Assembly (NCBI GenBank): GCA_036310185.1
Contig: JAXJSH010000022.1
Span: 1 to 35,639, forward strand
Source: JALENY01 sp036310185
GTDB lineage: Bacteria; Bacillota; Clostridia; Lachnospirales; Lachnospiraceae
Direction: 5' to 3'
DNA length: 35,639 nucleotides
Below are positions 15,170 through 24,614 of the stretch, one piece after another. The notes beneath the pieces were generated by a model. The model saw nothing but the letters and a program-made list of their open reading frames with translations. It was not told the origin of the DNA and made no database searches. The stretch's first letter is position 1. Every line of letters starts with the position of its first letter. The position numbers and the translations under genes were made by a program.

Positions 15170-16162
15170 TTACTGCTCTCCAAGTGTAGCCACCATCACA
15201 GCTTTGATGGTATGCATACGGTTTTCTGCCTCATCAAATACTTTTGACTGCTCAGATTCGAATACTTCATCGGTTACTTCCATATCGGTCAGATTGAAAC
15301 GCTCGCCCATGGTTTTGCCGATCTTGGTTTTCAGATCATGGAATGCCGGCAGACAGTGTAAAAAGATTGCATCCGGTCCTGCATTTTCCATAACCGCTTT
15401 TGTTACTTTATATGGTGTCAGTTCACGGATACGCTCTTCCCATACTTCATCCGGTTCACCCATGGATACCCATACGTCAGTGTAGATAACATCTGCACCT
15501 TTTGTTCCCTCTTCCACATTTTCAGTCAGCGTAATGGTAGATCCGCTTTCTTTTGCATATTCCATACACTGAGCAACCAGTTCCTCATTCGGGAAATATT
15601 TCTTTGTGGTACATGCAACAAAATCAAGACCCAGTTTTGCACAGACGATCATCAGGGAATTGCCCATATTGTAACGGGCATCGCCCATGTATACCAGTTT
15701 TCTGCCTTTCAGATCACCAAAATGCTCACGGATCGTCAGCATATCCGCCAGCATCTGAGTCGGATGGTATTCATTGGTCAGGCCGTTCCATACCGGAACC
15801 CCTGCATGCTCTGCAAGGTTTTCCACGATTTCCTGTTCAAATCCGCGGTATTCGATTCCTTCAAACATTCTGCCAAGTACCCGTGCCGTATCTGCAATGC
15901 TCTCTTTTTTGCCGATCTGAGATCCGCTCGGATCAAGGTAGGTGCAGCCCATACCAAGGTCATGTGCTGCCACTTCAAAAGAACATCTTGTTCTAGTGCT
16001 GGTCTTTTCAAAAATAAGTGCGATATTTTTTCCTCTGTAATAGTCCACCGGAATCCCTTTTTTCTTTTTGTCCTTCAGATCTGCTGCCAGGTCAAGCAGA
16101 TACAGAATTTCTTCCGGTGTATAGTCTTTCAGTGTTAAAAAATTACGTCCTTTTAAGTTCAT
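15170..16162 (-). CDS. argF: Ornithine carbamoyltransferase
   Basis: 330 residues from ATG 16162 (MNLKGRNFLTLKDYTPEEIL), nine bases after GGAGG. Converts ornithine and carbamoyl phosphate to citrulline in arginine synthesis, or the reverse in the arginine deiminase pathway. Carbamoyl-phosphate binding is shown by FEKTSTRTRCSFEVAAHDLG near residue 52, EYHPTQMLADM near 134, the ornithine loop VSMGEPDE near 234 and FLHCLPAFHDL near 268. Full length. No other arginine gene is nearby, so anabolic versus catabolic use cannot be decided; the symbol follows common practice. It sits between a tRNA/rRNA methyltransferase and birA in an apparent operon. Confidence 0.95.
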   Translation of the reverse strand: MNLKGRNFLTLKDYTPEEILYLLDLAADLKDKKKKGIPVDYYRGKNIALIFEKTSTRTRCSFEVAAHDLGMGCTYLDPSGSQIGKKESIADTARVLGRMFEGIEYRGFEQEIVENLAEHAGVPVWNGLTNEYHPTQMLADMLTIREHFGDLKGRKLVYMGDARYNMGNSLMIVCAKLGLDFVACTTKKYFPNEELVAQCMEYAKESGSTITLTENVEEGTKGADVIYTDVWVSMGEPDEVWEERIRELTPYKVTKAVMENAGPDAIFLHCLPAFHDLKTKIGKTMGERFNLTDMEVTDEVFESEQSKVFDEAENRMHTIKAVMVATLGEQ

Positions 16163-16204
16163 GTTCATCATCCTCCTGTATATACTTAAAATTTATTAAC
16201 AAAA

Positions 16205-16978
16205 TCACATGCGCCTCTGTCTTGCAGCCTCATACATCAATATGCCGGCTGCCATGGCCGCGTTCAGCGATTCCAACTGGCCGCACATAGGGATTTTCAC
16301 AAGGCGGTCCGCCATATTTGCCAGATCATCCGTCAGGCCATTTCCCTCATTTCCAATGAAAAAAGCTGTGCCTCTTTTATAATCTTCCCGGTCATAATCA
16401 CGCTCTCCGTTCAGGTGCGCGGCAAATGTCCGCACATCATGAACCATCAGTTCACCCAGCACTTCTTCTATTTTATCCGTATAAAAAAACGGCACACGGT
16501 AAATGGAACCCATAGTAGAACGAATGGTCTTCGGATTATAGATATCCACACAATTTTTTGTCAGAATAATTCCATCCACACCGGCGCCCTCCGCTGTGCG
16601 GAATATGGTTCCCACATTGCCGGGATCCTGCAGATCTTCCAGCACCATCAAAAACGGATTTTCTTTTTCCAGCATCCTTTTTATATCCCAGCGCGGCCGG
16701 CGCATCAGGCAGAGGATCCCCTGGGGCGTCTGAGTGTCCGAAACCGCCGCAAACACACGGTCATCCACTTCTTCCAGATCTGGATGTTTCTGTCTTATCT
16801 CCGGGTGTTTTTCCAGAAAGTGACTGGCCCCATAGATTTTCTCAATTTGTTCTTCCGGCGCTTCCAGATACATCTTGTATCCTTCCACCACATAGAGCCC
16901 CTGTTCTCTTCGTGCCTTCGCCTTTTTATTCAACTGTACGATATTTTTCATCTGTGGATTACTGCTGCTTGTTATCAT
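16205..16978 (-). CDS. TrmH/SpoU-family RNA 2'-O-methyltransferase
   Basis: 257 residues. The N-terminal substrate-binding domain (MITSSSNPQMKNIVQLNKKA, KARREQGLYVVEGYKMYLEA) precedes the SPOUT knot with its three motifs: LEDLQDPGNVGTIFRTAEGAG near residues 113-133, FFIGNEGNGLTDDLANMADR near 198-217 and VKIPMCGQLESLNAAMAAGI near 221-240. It methylates a ribose in rRNA or tRNA with S-adenosylmethionine. The N-terminus resembles the YsgA branch more than RlmB, so the target is not certain. AGGAAAGTG lies before the ATG. Follows ktrA by about 126 bp and precedes argF by 42 bp. Confidence 0.9.
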   Translation of the reverse strand: MITSSSNPQMKNIVQLNKKAKARREQGLYVVEGYKMYLEAPEEQIEKIYGASHFLEKHPEIRQKHPDLEEVDDRVFAAVSDTQTPQGILCLMRRPRWDIKRMLEKENPFLMVLEDLQDPGNVGTIFRTAEGAGVDGIILTKNCVDIYNPKTIRSTMGSIYRVPFFYTDKIEEVLGELMVHDVRTFAAHLNGERDYDREDYKRGTAFFIGNEGNGLTDDLANMADRLVKIPMCGQLESLNAAMAAGILMYEAARQRRM

Positions 16979-17104
16979 ATTTTTACACTTTCCTATCTGG
17001 TCTTTTTTCCTGCCCGGTTTTCACAGCTCTTGGGCCTTATTGTCTGTCACTCGAACACGGGTCATCCGGATGCATCCCTTCATTTTCCTGTGTCTTTTGT
17101 CAAA

Positions 17105-17749
17105 TTACACGATTTTCGATAAAATATCATTTTTTGCCACGATCAGAAGCGGTTCGTCCGCCGGAAGGGGCATATCCGGATCGATGTTCATCTCAATGGA
17201 ATCACCATCCAGTGTTCCGATGACATTGATGCCCTTTTTGCGGAGATTCAGCTGTTTCAGGCTCTTTCCCGCCCAATCTTTGGGCACCATGACCTCCACC
17301 ATGCTAAAAGATCTGGACAGTTCATACAGATCCAGAAAATTTCCGGAAATCAGTTTTTTCGCAGTACGGGCGCCCATGGCCTGTTCCGGATAGATCACCT
17401 CATCTGCACCGATTTTTTTCAGGATCTGGCCATGCAGTTCCGTTCCCGCTTTGGATAACACATAGGGAGCGCCCGCCTCTTTTGCCAGAATGGTTGCCAT
17501 GATACTGCTCTCCATATTATCCGAGATTGCCACCACGACTGCATCCACATTCCGGATGCCGATGTTTTTCAGAACCCCGGGCTCTGTCACGTCCGCTTTC
17601 AAAGCGTATGTGACAATATCCGCCACTTCCTGAACCAGTTCCTCGTCATTGTCTACGGCGATCACTTCATAGCCTGCTTCTGACAGGGTTTTTGCAATAC
17701 TCAGGCCAAATTTCCCCATTCCCAACACAGCAAATTGTCTCTTTGTCAT
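17105..17749 (-). CDS. ktrA: KtrA/TrkA potassium uptake regulatory subunit
   Basis: 214 residues, ATG 17749 with AAGGGG upstream. The RCK_N Rossmann domain has the nucleotide loop VLGMGKFGLSIAKTL (8-22) and acidic AVDNDEELVQEVAD, and binds ATP/ADP or NAD(H). The RCK_C domain (about residues 135-214) is the usual c-di-AMP binding region in Firmicutes. It forms the cytosolic ring that gates the KtrB channel. Located 10 bp after ktrB in the same operon. Full length. Confidence 0.93.
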   Translation of the reverse strand: MTKRQFAVLGMGKFGLSIAKTLSEAGYEVIAVDNDEELVQEVADIVTYALKADVTEPGVLKNIGIRNVDAVVVAISDNMESSIMATILAKEAGAPYVLSKAGTELHGQILKKIGADEVIYPEQAMGARTAKKLISGNFLDLYELSRSFSMVEVMVPKDWAGKSLKQLNLRKKGINVIGTLDGDSIEMNIDPDMPLPADEPLLIVAKNDILSKIV

Positions 17750-17759
17750 AATAATCCCC

Positions 17760-19127
17760 TTAACCTATTATAATACGCTTTTCCGGACGTTCAATGGAGA
17801 TATTGGCCTCTTTGGAGCGTCTGGCCACTGCAGTTGCCAGCGTAATCGGACCGATTCTTCCGATATACATGGTAAATATGACGATCAGTTTTCCCGCCGC
17901 CGGAAGACTGGCGGTGATCCCCCTTGTCAGTCCTGCCGTCGCAATGGCGGATGTAATCTCATAAGAAACATCCAGATACGAAAATTCAGTTACCGCAGAC
18001 AGCAGAATGATCATGGCAAAAAGTCCTGTCACCATGGTCATCACTACTACGATGGCGGTCCTTCGATTGTCATCACAGATCTTTCTGTGAAATACATCCG
18101 TATTTCTCTTTCCACGAAAATAGGCCATTGCAGTCAAAACCAGAACTGCAACCGTGGTTGTTTTCACACCGCCGGCCGTACCCATGGGCGAGCCGCCCAC
18201 AAACATAAGCAGCATACTGATAATACTGGATGAATCTGTAAACAGATCCTGGGCAATGGTCTCAAATCCGGCTGTTCTAGTGGTAACGGACTGAAACAGA
18301 CTTGCCATGATTTTATTACCAAGGCTCATATTTCCAATGGTATCCCCATTATTAAAGTCAAAAACAAAAATCAGTGCCGCTCCGCTAAAAATCAGGATTG
18401 CCGTAGTAAATACCGCGATCTTACTGTGCAGCTGGAGCTTATTCCAACATTGACGGAAATGAATTTTTCTGTGAATCAGATCAGAACATACTTTTTTCAA
18501 GTCCCACCACACGACAAATCCAATACCGGAAACCACGATCAGGCACATGGTTGTGATGTTGACCAGAGGATTTGTCACATATGGCCGAAGACTTTCCGGT
18601 CCGATAATATCGATTCCCGCATTGCAAAAAGCCGATACAGAATTAAATACGGATATCCAGACACCTTTTACACCAAACTCCGGCACAAACTGAACCATAT
18701 AAACAAGCGCACCGATGGCTTCCGCACTTAAAGTTCCAAATACCACCCGGCGCACCAGTTTCGCCATGCCGGACAGATTATCCATGTTGTAAGATTCCTG
18801 AATCAGTCTTCGGTTCTTTATGGTGAGTTTTTTTCCAATGATCATAAATGCGATCATACTGCAGGTCACAACGCCTAACCCGCCCAGCTGGATCAGGCAA
18901 AGTATCACCGCCTGACCGAACAGACTCCAGTGACTGAACGTGGGCACCGTAACCAGCCCGGTCACACAGATCGAAGTGGTGGCTGTAAACAGAGCATCCA
19001 CAAAACCGGTGGTCTCTCCCTCTGCCGCAGATACGGGCAGCCACAGCAAAAGTGCACCGATCAGAATGGCAGCTGCAAATCCAAGTGCCAGGATCCGGGA
19101 TCCGTTCAACTTTTTAAAAAGCTTCAT
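17760..19127 (-). CDS. ktrB: KtrB/TrkH-type potassium transporter membrane subunit
   Basis: 455 residues from ATG 19127 (MKLFKKLNGSRILALGFAAA), six bases after GGAG; an ATG at 19139 lacks a ribosome site. Superfamily of K+ transporters with four M1-P-M2 repeats, each with a selectivity glycine: TTSICVTGLVTV, FNSVSAFCNAGIDII, TRTAGFETI and ATAGLTRGITA; GGSPMGTAGGVKTTT near residue 310 is a further family signature. It conducts K+ into the cell, probably Na+-dependent, under KtrA control. Follows pfkA with a 118-bp gap that holds the 50-bp dispersed repeat and a hairpin. No c-di-AMP riboswitch is recognisable there. Confidence 0.93.
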   Translation of the reverse strand: MKLFKKLNGSRILALGFAAAILIGALLLWLPVSAAEGETTGFVDALFTATTSICVTGLVTVPTFSHWSLFGQAVILCLIQLGGLGVVTCSMIAFMIIGKKLTIKNRRLIQESYNMDNLSGMAKLVRRVVFGTLSAEAIGALVYMVQFVPEFGVKGVWISVFNSVSAFCNAGIDIIGPESLRPYVTNPLVNITTMCLIVVSGIGFVVWWDLKKVCSDLIHRKIHFRQCWNKLQLHSKIAVFTTAILIFSGAALIFVFDFNNGDTIGNMSLGNKIMASLFQSVTTRTAGFETIAQDLFTDSSSIISMLLMFVGGSPMGTAGGVKTTTVAVLVLTAMAYFRGKRNTDVFHRKICDDNRRTAIVVVMTMVTGLFAMIILLSAVTEFSYLDVSYEITSAIATAGLTRGITASLPAAGKLIVIFTMYIGRIGPITLATAVARRSKEANISIERPEKRIIIG

Positions 19128-19148
19128 TTTTCGCTCCATATAGCACTT

Positions 19149-19195
19149 AGGGCCGGTATATTTTATACACCAGCCCTTTGATTTATTCTATTATA
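19149..19195 (-). promoter_or_regulatory. Possible ktrB -10 box and leader hairpin
   Basis: A TATAAT box reads on the minus strand at 19195-19190 without a convincing -35. Downstream, AGGGC and GGTATA pair with the matching GCCCT and TATACACC across 19149-19176, giving a GC-capped hairpin between the box and ktrB. It is not followed by a T-run on the minus strand, so it is more likely a leader structure than a terminator. Confidence 0.35.
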
Positions 19196-19203
19196 TGATG
19201 TTG

Positions 19204-19253
19204 GGGTCAAAAGGTATTTTGACTCCCTGATACCTACAGATTACTCAGGATTT
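19204..19253 (-). repeat. 50-bp intergenic repeat, copy 1 (pfkA-ktrB)
   Basis: Shares about 44 of 50 bases with 34348-34397, in the same orientation. The core reads TCAAAAGGTATTTT then CCCTGATACCTAC and GATTACTCA on the plus strand. It begins inside the last codons of pfkA: the pfkA TGA stop (19247-19245) lies within the repeat. On the minus strand AGGTAT/ATACCT can pair, and in this copy GTCAAAA-TACC-TTTTGAC is a competing hairpin. Confidence 0.7.
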
Positions 19254-20240
19254 ACTGTAATTCTGTGACAGAGAACGGGCAATTTCGTACTGATATTCGG
19301 AGATGCCCTTGTTCATTGCCAGCGCTTCGTTGATATCAAAATCACGGAATTCTCCGTTCTGGTAACCTACGACACGTTTATTCTTGCCTTCCAGAAGCAG
19401 ATCCACTGCCATACATCCCATGGTAGAAGCATACACACGGTCGCGGCAGCTTGGGCTTCCGCCTCGCTGCATATGGCCAAGGATAGTCGCACGTGTCTCC
19501 ATACCGGTAGCCGCTTCAATACGGCGTGCCATACTTACGGAGTAGCCGATACCCTCTGCATTGATGATGATGTGATGTTTTTTACCACGTTTTCTGTTCT
19601 CAATGATATTATCGATAATCTTCTGTTCATCGTAATCATATTTTTCCGGAAGGAGAATGTCTTCCGCACCGTTTGCGATACCGCACCACAGTGCAATATA
19701 TCCTGCATTACGTCCCATAACCTCGATAACGCTGCATCTTTCATGAGAAGTAGAAGTATCACGGACTTTATCGATTGCTTCCATTGCTGTATTTACCGCC
19801 GTGTCAAAACCGATGGTATACTCGGTACATGCGATATCCAGGTCGATGGTTCCCGGAATACCGATACAGTTAATTCCAAGATTAGCCAGTTTCTGTGCAC
19901 CGGCAAAAGAGCCGTCACCGCCGATAACAACCAGCGCATCAATATTGTGTTTTCTGCAGATATCTGCTGCTTTTTTCTGACCTTCTTCCGTACGCATTTC
20001 AGAACAACGGGCTGTTCCAAGGATCGTACCACCGCGTTCAATAATGTCGGAAACGTCTTTTGCACACATATCAAAGATTTCCTCGTTGAGCAGTCCTTCA
20101 TAGCCTCTCTGAATACCCTTCATCGTTACTCCGCGTGCAAGACCTCTGCGGACTACTGCACGGATTGCAGCGTTCATACCCGGTGCATCACCGCCGCTGG
20201 TAAGTACACCAATTGTCTTAATCTCCTTTTTTTCAGCCAT
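19245..20240 (-). CDS. pfkA: ATP-dependent 6-phosphofructokinase
   Basis: 331 residues from ATG 20240 (MAEKKEIKTIGVLTSGGDAP), nine bases after GGAGG. Commits fructose-6-phosphate to glycolysis. Visible sites: TSGGDAPGMNAAIRAVVR (14-31), ATP site GGDGSFAGA near 108 (glycine where pyrophosphate enzymes have aspartate), GIPGTIDLDIACTEYTIGFDTA near 125-146, IEVMGRNAGYIA near 170 and ILGHMQRGGSPSCRDR near 255. The active-site motif reads TIDLDI where most bacterial enzymes have TIDNDI; both aspartates are kept. It follows dnaE by about 73 bp. The stop codon lies in a dispersed intergenic repeat. Confidence 0.96.
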   Translation of the reverse strand: MAEKKEIKTIGVLTSGGDAPGMNAAIRAVVRRGLARGVTMKGIQRGYEGLLNEEIFDMCAKDVSDIIERGGTILGTARCSEMRTEEGQKKAADICRKHNIDALVVIGGDGSFAGAQKLANLGINCIGIPGTIDLDIACTEYTIGFDTAVNTAMEAIDKVRDTSTSHERCSVIEVMGRNAGYIALWCGIANGAEDILLPEKYDYDEQKIIDNIIENRKRGKKHHIIINAEGIGYSVSMARRIEAATGMETRATILGHMQRGGSPSCRDRVYASTMGCMAVDLLLEGKNKRVVGYQNGEFRDFDINEALAMNKGISEYQYEIARSLSQNYSKS

Positions 20241-20313
20241 AGTTGTTTGCCTCCTCCAGTCTATACAGATTTCAAACATCTGCTAATCATCTTATCGCAT
20301 TTTTATCTACATT

Positions 20314-23300
20314 TTAATGCATTTTATTTTGTTTTTCAATACTCTTTTCAACGACTTTCACATTAGAATTACCATATGTTTTGTATAATTTTTCCAACAA
20401 TTCATCGTTAATTTTGACATTTTTGTTCGCGGGCAGACGCTTGATCGCCTTTGGATTCTTCACATAGATGACAACCTGGTCATTTCCGTCCGATTCCGCC
20501 AGATCTGCATATAAATTCATCTCTTTTGCATTATATTCATCCTTGGATTCGAACTGGATCCAGAGCTCTCTGCTTACACTTTCAAACTCCCACACTTTTT
20601 CACAGATCAGCTTGCTTTGTTTGTCATCTTCCGCAGACACACGGCCCTGAATAAAAATCTTTTTATCTTCCTCCAGAAGCGCTGCGCTTTTTTCATAATC
20701 CCGCGGGAAGATCACCACTTCTACCGTGCCCACCAGATCTTCCAGGCTTAAAAATGCCATCACTTTGTTGTTCTTGGTATATTTAATGGTTTTCTCCACG
20801 ATCATACCGCCCACGATCTCTTTTGCACCGTCGATCACCTTTGGCTGTCCGGTCTCTTCATCCGGCAAAAAGTCTGTGGTAACTGCGGAAATATTTTTAC
20901 GCCACCTTGTCTCATATTCTTCCAACGGATGGCCGCTGATATACACGCCAAGGACTTCTTTTTCAAAAGCCAGCTTCATTTCCCTGGAATATTCCCCCAC
21001 ATCCGGCAGTTTGATTTCATATTCTTTTCGCTCATCGTCGCTGAACATATCAAAAAGCGACATCTGTCCGGTCATGGATGATTTTTTCGAGCGGGACACA
21101 TCGTCCATGATCTGAATATAGATCATCATGAACTGTTTTCTGGTTCCGCCAAGCCCGTCCAGGGCACCGGCTTTGATAAAGTTTTCGATGCTTCGCTTGT
21201 TGATTTCCGTTCCCCAGGTGCGGTCGATAAAATCACGGAGCGATGTGTAAACGCCGCCTTCCTGCCGTTTTTTTACAATCACTTCGATGGCCGGTGCACC
21301 CACATTTTTAATGGCATTTAACCCGTAACGGATGCTGTTTCCTTCCACGGAAAAGCTGCCTTCGCTGGTGTTTACATCCGGCGGCAGAATTGCAATACCC
21401 ATCTGGCGGCAGTGAAGAATATATTCCGCCACTTTTCCCGGGTTATCGATAACGGATGTCATAAGTGCCGCCATAAATTGCACCGGATAATAATATTTCA
21501 GATAGGCTGTCTGATATGCCACAACCGCGTATGCTGCTGCATGGGACTTATTAAAGGCATATTTTGCAAAATCGGTCATATCATCATAGATTTTATTGGC
21601 CGTCTTCTCGTCGATTCCGTTATTGATACAGCCGGGAACGTTCTCTTCCGTATTGCCGTAGACAAAATTCTGACGCTCTTTTGCCATGACAGAAGCCTTT
21701 TTCTTTGACATGGCACGGCGCACCAGGTCGCTTCGGCCCAGGGTATATCCGCCCAGATCACGCACGATCTGCATAACCTGTTCCTGATATACGATACAGC
21801 CGTACGTGGGCTCCAGAATATGCTCCAGCTGCGGACAGTCATATGTGACACTTCCCGGATTGTTTTTTCCTTTAATATATTGGGGAATAAAATCCATCGG
21901 CCCCGGACGGTACAGGGAAATACCGGCGATAATATCTTCCATACTCTGCGGCTTCAGTTCCTTCATGAAACTCTTCATACCGCCGCTTTCCAACTGGAAC
22001 ACACCCTCCGTTTTTCCTTTTCCGATCATCTCCAGCACTTTTGCATCGTTGTAATCGATGGTATCCATATCAAGCGCAATACCGGTGGTTTTTTCCACCA
22101 TACGAACCGCGTTCTGAATTACTGTAAGGGTGCGCAGTCCCAGGAAATCCATCTTCAAAAGTCCCAGTTCTTCCAGTGTGACCATGGTAAACTGAGTTGT
22201 GATGGAACCGTCCGACCCCCGTGACAGCGGTACATACTCATCAATTGGCTTTTGACTGATCACAACACCGGCCGCATGCATAGAGGTATGGCGCGGCAGA
22301 CCTTCCAGTCGCTTTGCCATATCGATCAAATACTTGATCTGAGGATCCTCATTGTACATCCGACGCAGCTCCGGATTCATATCAAGTGCTTTTTCTATTG
22401 TAATGTTCAGTTCATTGGGCACTGCTTTTGCGATCACATCGACTGCCGCATATGGCATATCCAGCACACGTCCCACGTCACGGATCACACCGCGCGCCGC
22501 CATGGTACCAAACGTTACGATCTGAACCACACGGTCTTTTCCATATTTTCTCACGACATAATCAATAACTTCCTGTCTTCGTTCAAAACAGAAGTCAATA
22601 TCAATATCGGGCATGGACACTCGTTCCGGGTTCAGGAAACGCTCAAACAGCAGATTATAACGGATCGGATCCAGTTTTGTAATTCCCAGCGTATAAGCCA
22701 CCAGACTGCCCGCCGCACTGCCTCGGCCCGGTCCCACGCTGATGCCGTTGTCTCTGGCATATTTGATAAAATCCCATACGATCAGAAAATAATCCACAAA
22801 GCCCATACTGGTAATGGTATCCAGCTCATAAGCAAGTCTTTCTTTTAATTCCTGTGTCACTGGATCATATCGCTCTGCCAGCCCTTGTTCACACAATTTA
22901 CCCAGATATTCTCTGGCTGTGTACCCATCCGGCACATCGTACCGGGGCAGTTTGTACACCCCAAATTCTATTTCCACATGACAGCGCTGAGCAATTTTAT
23001 GGGTATTTTCCAGGGCCTCCAGGGCATATGGGAAAAGCTGTGCCATCTCTTCCGGTGATTTTACATAATACTGACCGCCTTCATACCGCATACGATCCGT
23101 ATCTTCCACCTTTTTACCGGTCTGGATACACAGCAGAATATCATGGGAAGCCTCGTCTTCCGCATAGGTGTAATGCACGTCGTTGGTGGCAACCAGCGGG
23201 ATATTCAGTTCCTGACTCATGCGCAGAAGCTGACTGTTTACCATCTTCTGCTCCGGTATGCCGTGATCCTGCAGTTCCAGGAAAAAGTTGTTTTCCCCGA

Positions 23301-23796
23301 ATATTTCCCGATAACGAAGGGCCGCCTCTTTTGCCTCTTCGTACAGACTTCTGGTCAGATAACGGGATACCTCCCCTGCCAGACAGGCACTTAAGGCAAT
23401 AATTCCCTCATGATGTTCCCGCAGCACTTCCAGATCCACCCGGGGCTTATAATAATAGCCTTCCACAAATCCGGCAGAGACTATTTTCATCAGATTCTGA
23501 TACCCCTGGTTGTTTTCCGCCAGAAGCACCAGATGATAATAACGGTCTTCCCCGGCGCCGGTTTCTTTATCAAAACGGGAATTCGGTGCCACATACACTT
23601 CGCACCCCAGAATCGGATTGATACCGGCTTCTTTTGCAGCACGATAAAAATCAATAACACCATACATAACACCGTGGTCTGTGATCGCCGCGCTGTCCAT
23701 GCCCAGTTCCCTGACTCTCGCCACATATTCTTTTATTTTGTTGGAGCCGTCCAGAAGACTGTACTCCGTATGGGTGTGAAGATGTGTAAAATTCAA
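20314..23796 (-). CDS. dnaE: DNA polymerase III alpha subunit, DnaE type
   Basis: 1160 residues. The start is a TTG at 23796, directly supported by CGGAGGA six bases upstream and by the conserved N-terminus (M)NFTHLHTHTEYSLLDGSNKI. Domains in order: PHP phosphoesterase (1-210, HLHTHTEYS, ITDHGVMYG), catalytic palm with GPGRGSAAGSLVAY near 355 and MPDIDIDFCFERR near 395 carrying catalytic aspartates, QEQVMQIVRDLGGYTLGRSD near 675, helix-hairpin-helix (about 830-890), and an OB domain (AFLSLEDLVGTVEVVIFPRD near 1015). It is a replicative polymerase acting with PolC in Firmicutes. The DNA-binding C-terminus is followed by a lysine-rich tail. Likely co-transcribed with pfkA. Confidence 0.97.
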   Translation of the reverse strand: MNFTHLHTHTEYSLLDGSNKIKEYVARVRELGMDSAAITDHGVMYGVIDFYRAAKEAGINPILGCEVYVAPNSRFDKETGAGEDRYYHLVLLAENNQGYQNLMKIVSAGFVEGYYYKPRVDLEVLREHHEGIIALSACLAGEVSRYLTRSLYEEAKEAALRYREIFGENNFFLELQDHGIPEQKMVNSQLLRMSQELNIPLVATNDVHYTYAEDEASHDILLCIQTGKKVEDTDRMRYEGGQYYVKSPEEMAQLFPYALEALENTHKIAQRCHVEIEFGVYKLPRYDVPDGYTAREYLGKLCEQGLAERYDPVTQELKERLAYELDTITSMGFVDYFLIVWDFIKYARDNGISVGPGRGSAAGSLVAYTLGITKLDPIRYNLLFERFLNPERVSMPDIDIDFCFERRQEVIDYVVRKYGKDRVVQIVTFGTMAARGVIRDVGRVLDMPYAAVDVIAKAVPNELNITIEKALDMNPELRRMYNEDPQIKYLIDMAKRLEGLPRHTSMHAAGVVISQKPIDEYVPLSRGSDGSITTQFTMVTLEELGLLKMDFLGLRTLTVIQNAVRMVEKTTGIALDMDTIDYNDAKVLEMIGKGKTEGVFQLESGGMKSFMKELKPQSMEDIIAGISLYRPGPMDFIPQYIKGKNNPGSVTYDCPQLEHILEPTYGCIVYQEQVMQIVRDLGGYTLGRSDLVRRAMSKKKASVMAKERQNFVYGNTEENVPGCINNGIDEKTANKIYDDMTDFAKYAFNKSHAAAYAVVAYQTAYLKYYYPVQFMAALMTSVIDNPGKVAEYILHCRQMGIAILPPDVNTSEGSFSVEGNSIRYGLNAIKNVGAPAIEVIVKKRQEGGVYTSLRDFIDRTWGTEINKRSIENFIKAGALDGLGGTRKQFMMIYIQIMDDVSRSKKSSMTGQMSLFDMFSDDERKEYEIKLPDVGEYSREMKLAFEKEVLGVYISGHPLEEYETRWRKNISAVTTDFLPDEETGQPKVIDGAKEIVGGMIVEKTIKYTKNNKVMAFLSLEDLVGTVEVVIFPRDYEKSAALLEEDKKIFIQGRVSAEDDKQSKLICEKVWEFESVSRELWIQFESKDEYNAKEMNLYADLAESDGNDQVVIYVKNPKAIKRLPANKNVKINDELLEKLYKTYGNSNVKVVEKSIEKQNKMH

Positions 23797-23884
23797 TTTG
23801 AATCCTCCGTATTTCCATCAATTTTTAGTCCGTATCCATACAGATAGAACATTTATGCCCATCTGTTGCTGAAGAAAAGCGAAA

Positions 23885-24499
23885 CTATTTCGTCTCTTCC
23901 TTTTTCTTTTCTGATGTTGTAGTGACAAACTGCCATATCATTCCAAATAAACCCAGCACAATCGTCGCAATCATTATAATGCTGAAACTTTCAAATCCCA
24001 AAAGCGGACAGATCGTCGAAACCAACGTAGAAGCACCGCTAAAAGAAGTAACAATAATAACAACCGGACGCACAAAAGACACTGCCGCAACACCTGCAAG
24101 CAAACCGGCTGCCACCCCTGCGGCAATCAGCCACCAGGCAGTTTCTCCGCCAGTCAGGCTTCCGAGCAGATTCGTCGCTGCCACATAACCAATTACTCCC
24201 ACAAACAGAAAAATCCCTGCTTTAAAGAAGGAATAAGCCAGACAGGCAAATATAAAACCGGCCGCCACCACTACACCGATCAGCATTTTTGTCTCCGCAC
24301 CCAAAAGCACACCGGCGATCACGCCCAATATGGCTCCGATCACAAATCCTGCCAGCGTGACCCAGAACTTCAGCAGCCGATAGCCCCCAAAAAGCGAAAA
24401 TACAGCAGCAATTATCGATATACCGGTAAGAATCATGCGGATTTTATCCATTATTTCCTGCAGCATTTGCAGGGTTTCCATCATTTCTGCTGTTCCCAT
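23885..24499 (-). CDS. DUF4203-like multi-pass membrane protein
   Basis: 204 residues. After an amphipathic N-terminus (MGTAEMMETLQMLQEIMDKI) come about seven hydrophobic segments rich in glycine and alanine (FWVTLAGFVIGAILGVIAGV, MLIGVVVAAGFIFACLAYSF, GIFLFVGVIGYVAATNLLGS, WWLIAAGVAAGLLAGVAAVS, FSIIMIATIVLGLFGMIWQF) and a lysine/glutamate tail (KKKEETK). The pattern fits the DUF4203/TMEM198-like family, whose role in bacteria is unknown. ATG 24499 has AAGGAG seven bases upstream. Located 88 bp before dnaE on the same strand. Confidence 0.65.
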   Translation of the reverse strand: MGTAEMMETLQMLQEIMDKIRMILTGISIIAAVFSLFGGYRLLKFWVTLAGFVIGAILGVIAGVLLGAETKMLIGVVVAAGFIFACLAYSFFKAGIFLFVGVIGYVAATNLLGSLTGGETAWWLIAAGVAAGLLAGVAAVSFVRPVVIIVTSFSGASTLVSTICPLLGFESFSIIMIATIVLGLFGMIWQFVTTTSEKKKEETK

Positions 24500-24558
24500 A
24501 CTGTTTTCTCCTTTCTTGCGTGTCTGATCCCCGGTCCGTTCCGCAGCTCAGATTGAAT

Positions 24559-24598
24559 GCCCGATGTTCCATTCTTTAACATCCAATTGGGCTTTTTT
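24559..24598 (+). terminator. Hairpin with T-run facing opposite to the genes
   Basis: GCCCGATGTT pairs with AACATC and GGGC (with a five-base bulge), followed by TTTTTT on the plus strand. Both neighbouring genes are on the minus strand, where no T-run follows the hairpin, so if active it would stop antisense transcripts. Confidence 0.35.
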
Positions 24599-24614
24599 GA
24601 AAAAATTTCTAATA

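Noticed and set aside
19128..19244. c-di-AMP (ydaO) riboswitch before ktrB
   Set aside because: The gap is only about 118 bp, partly filled by the dispersed repeat, and the known aptamer motifs are absent.
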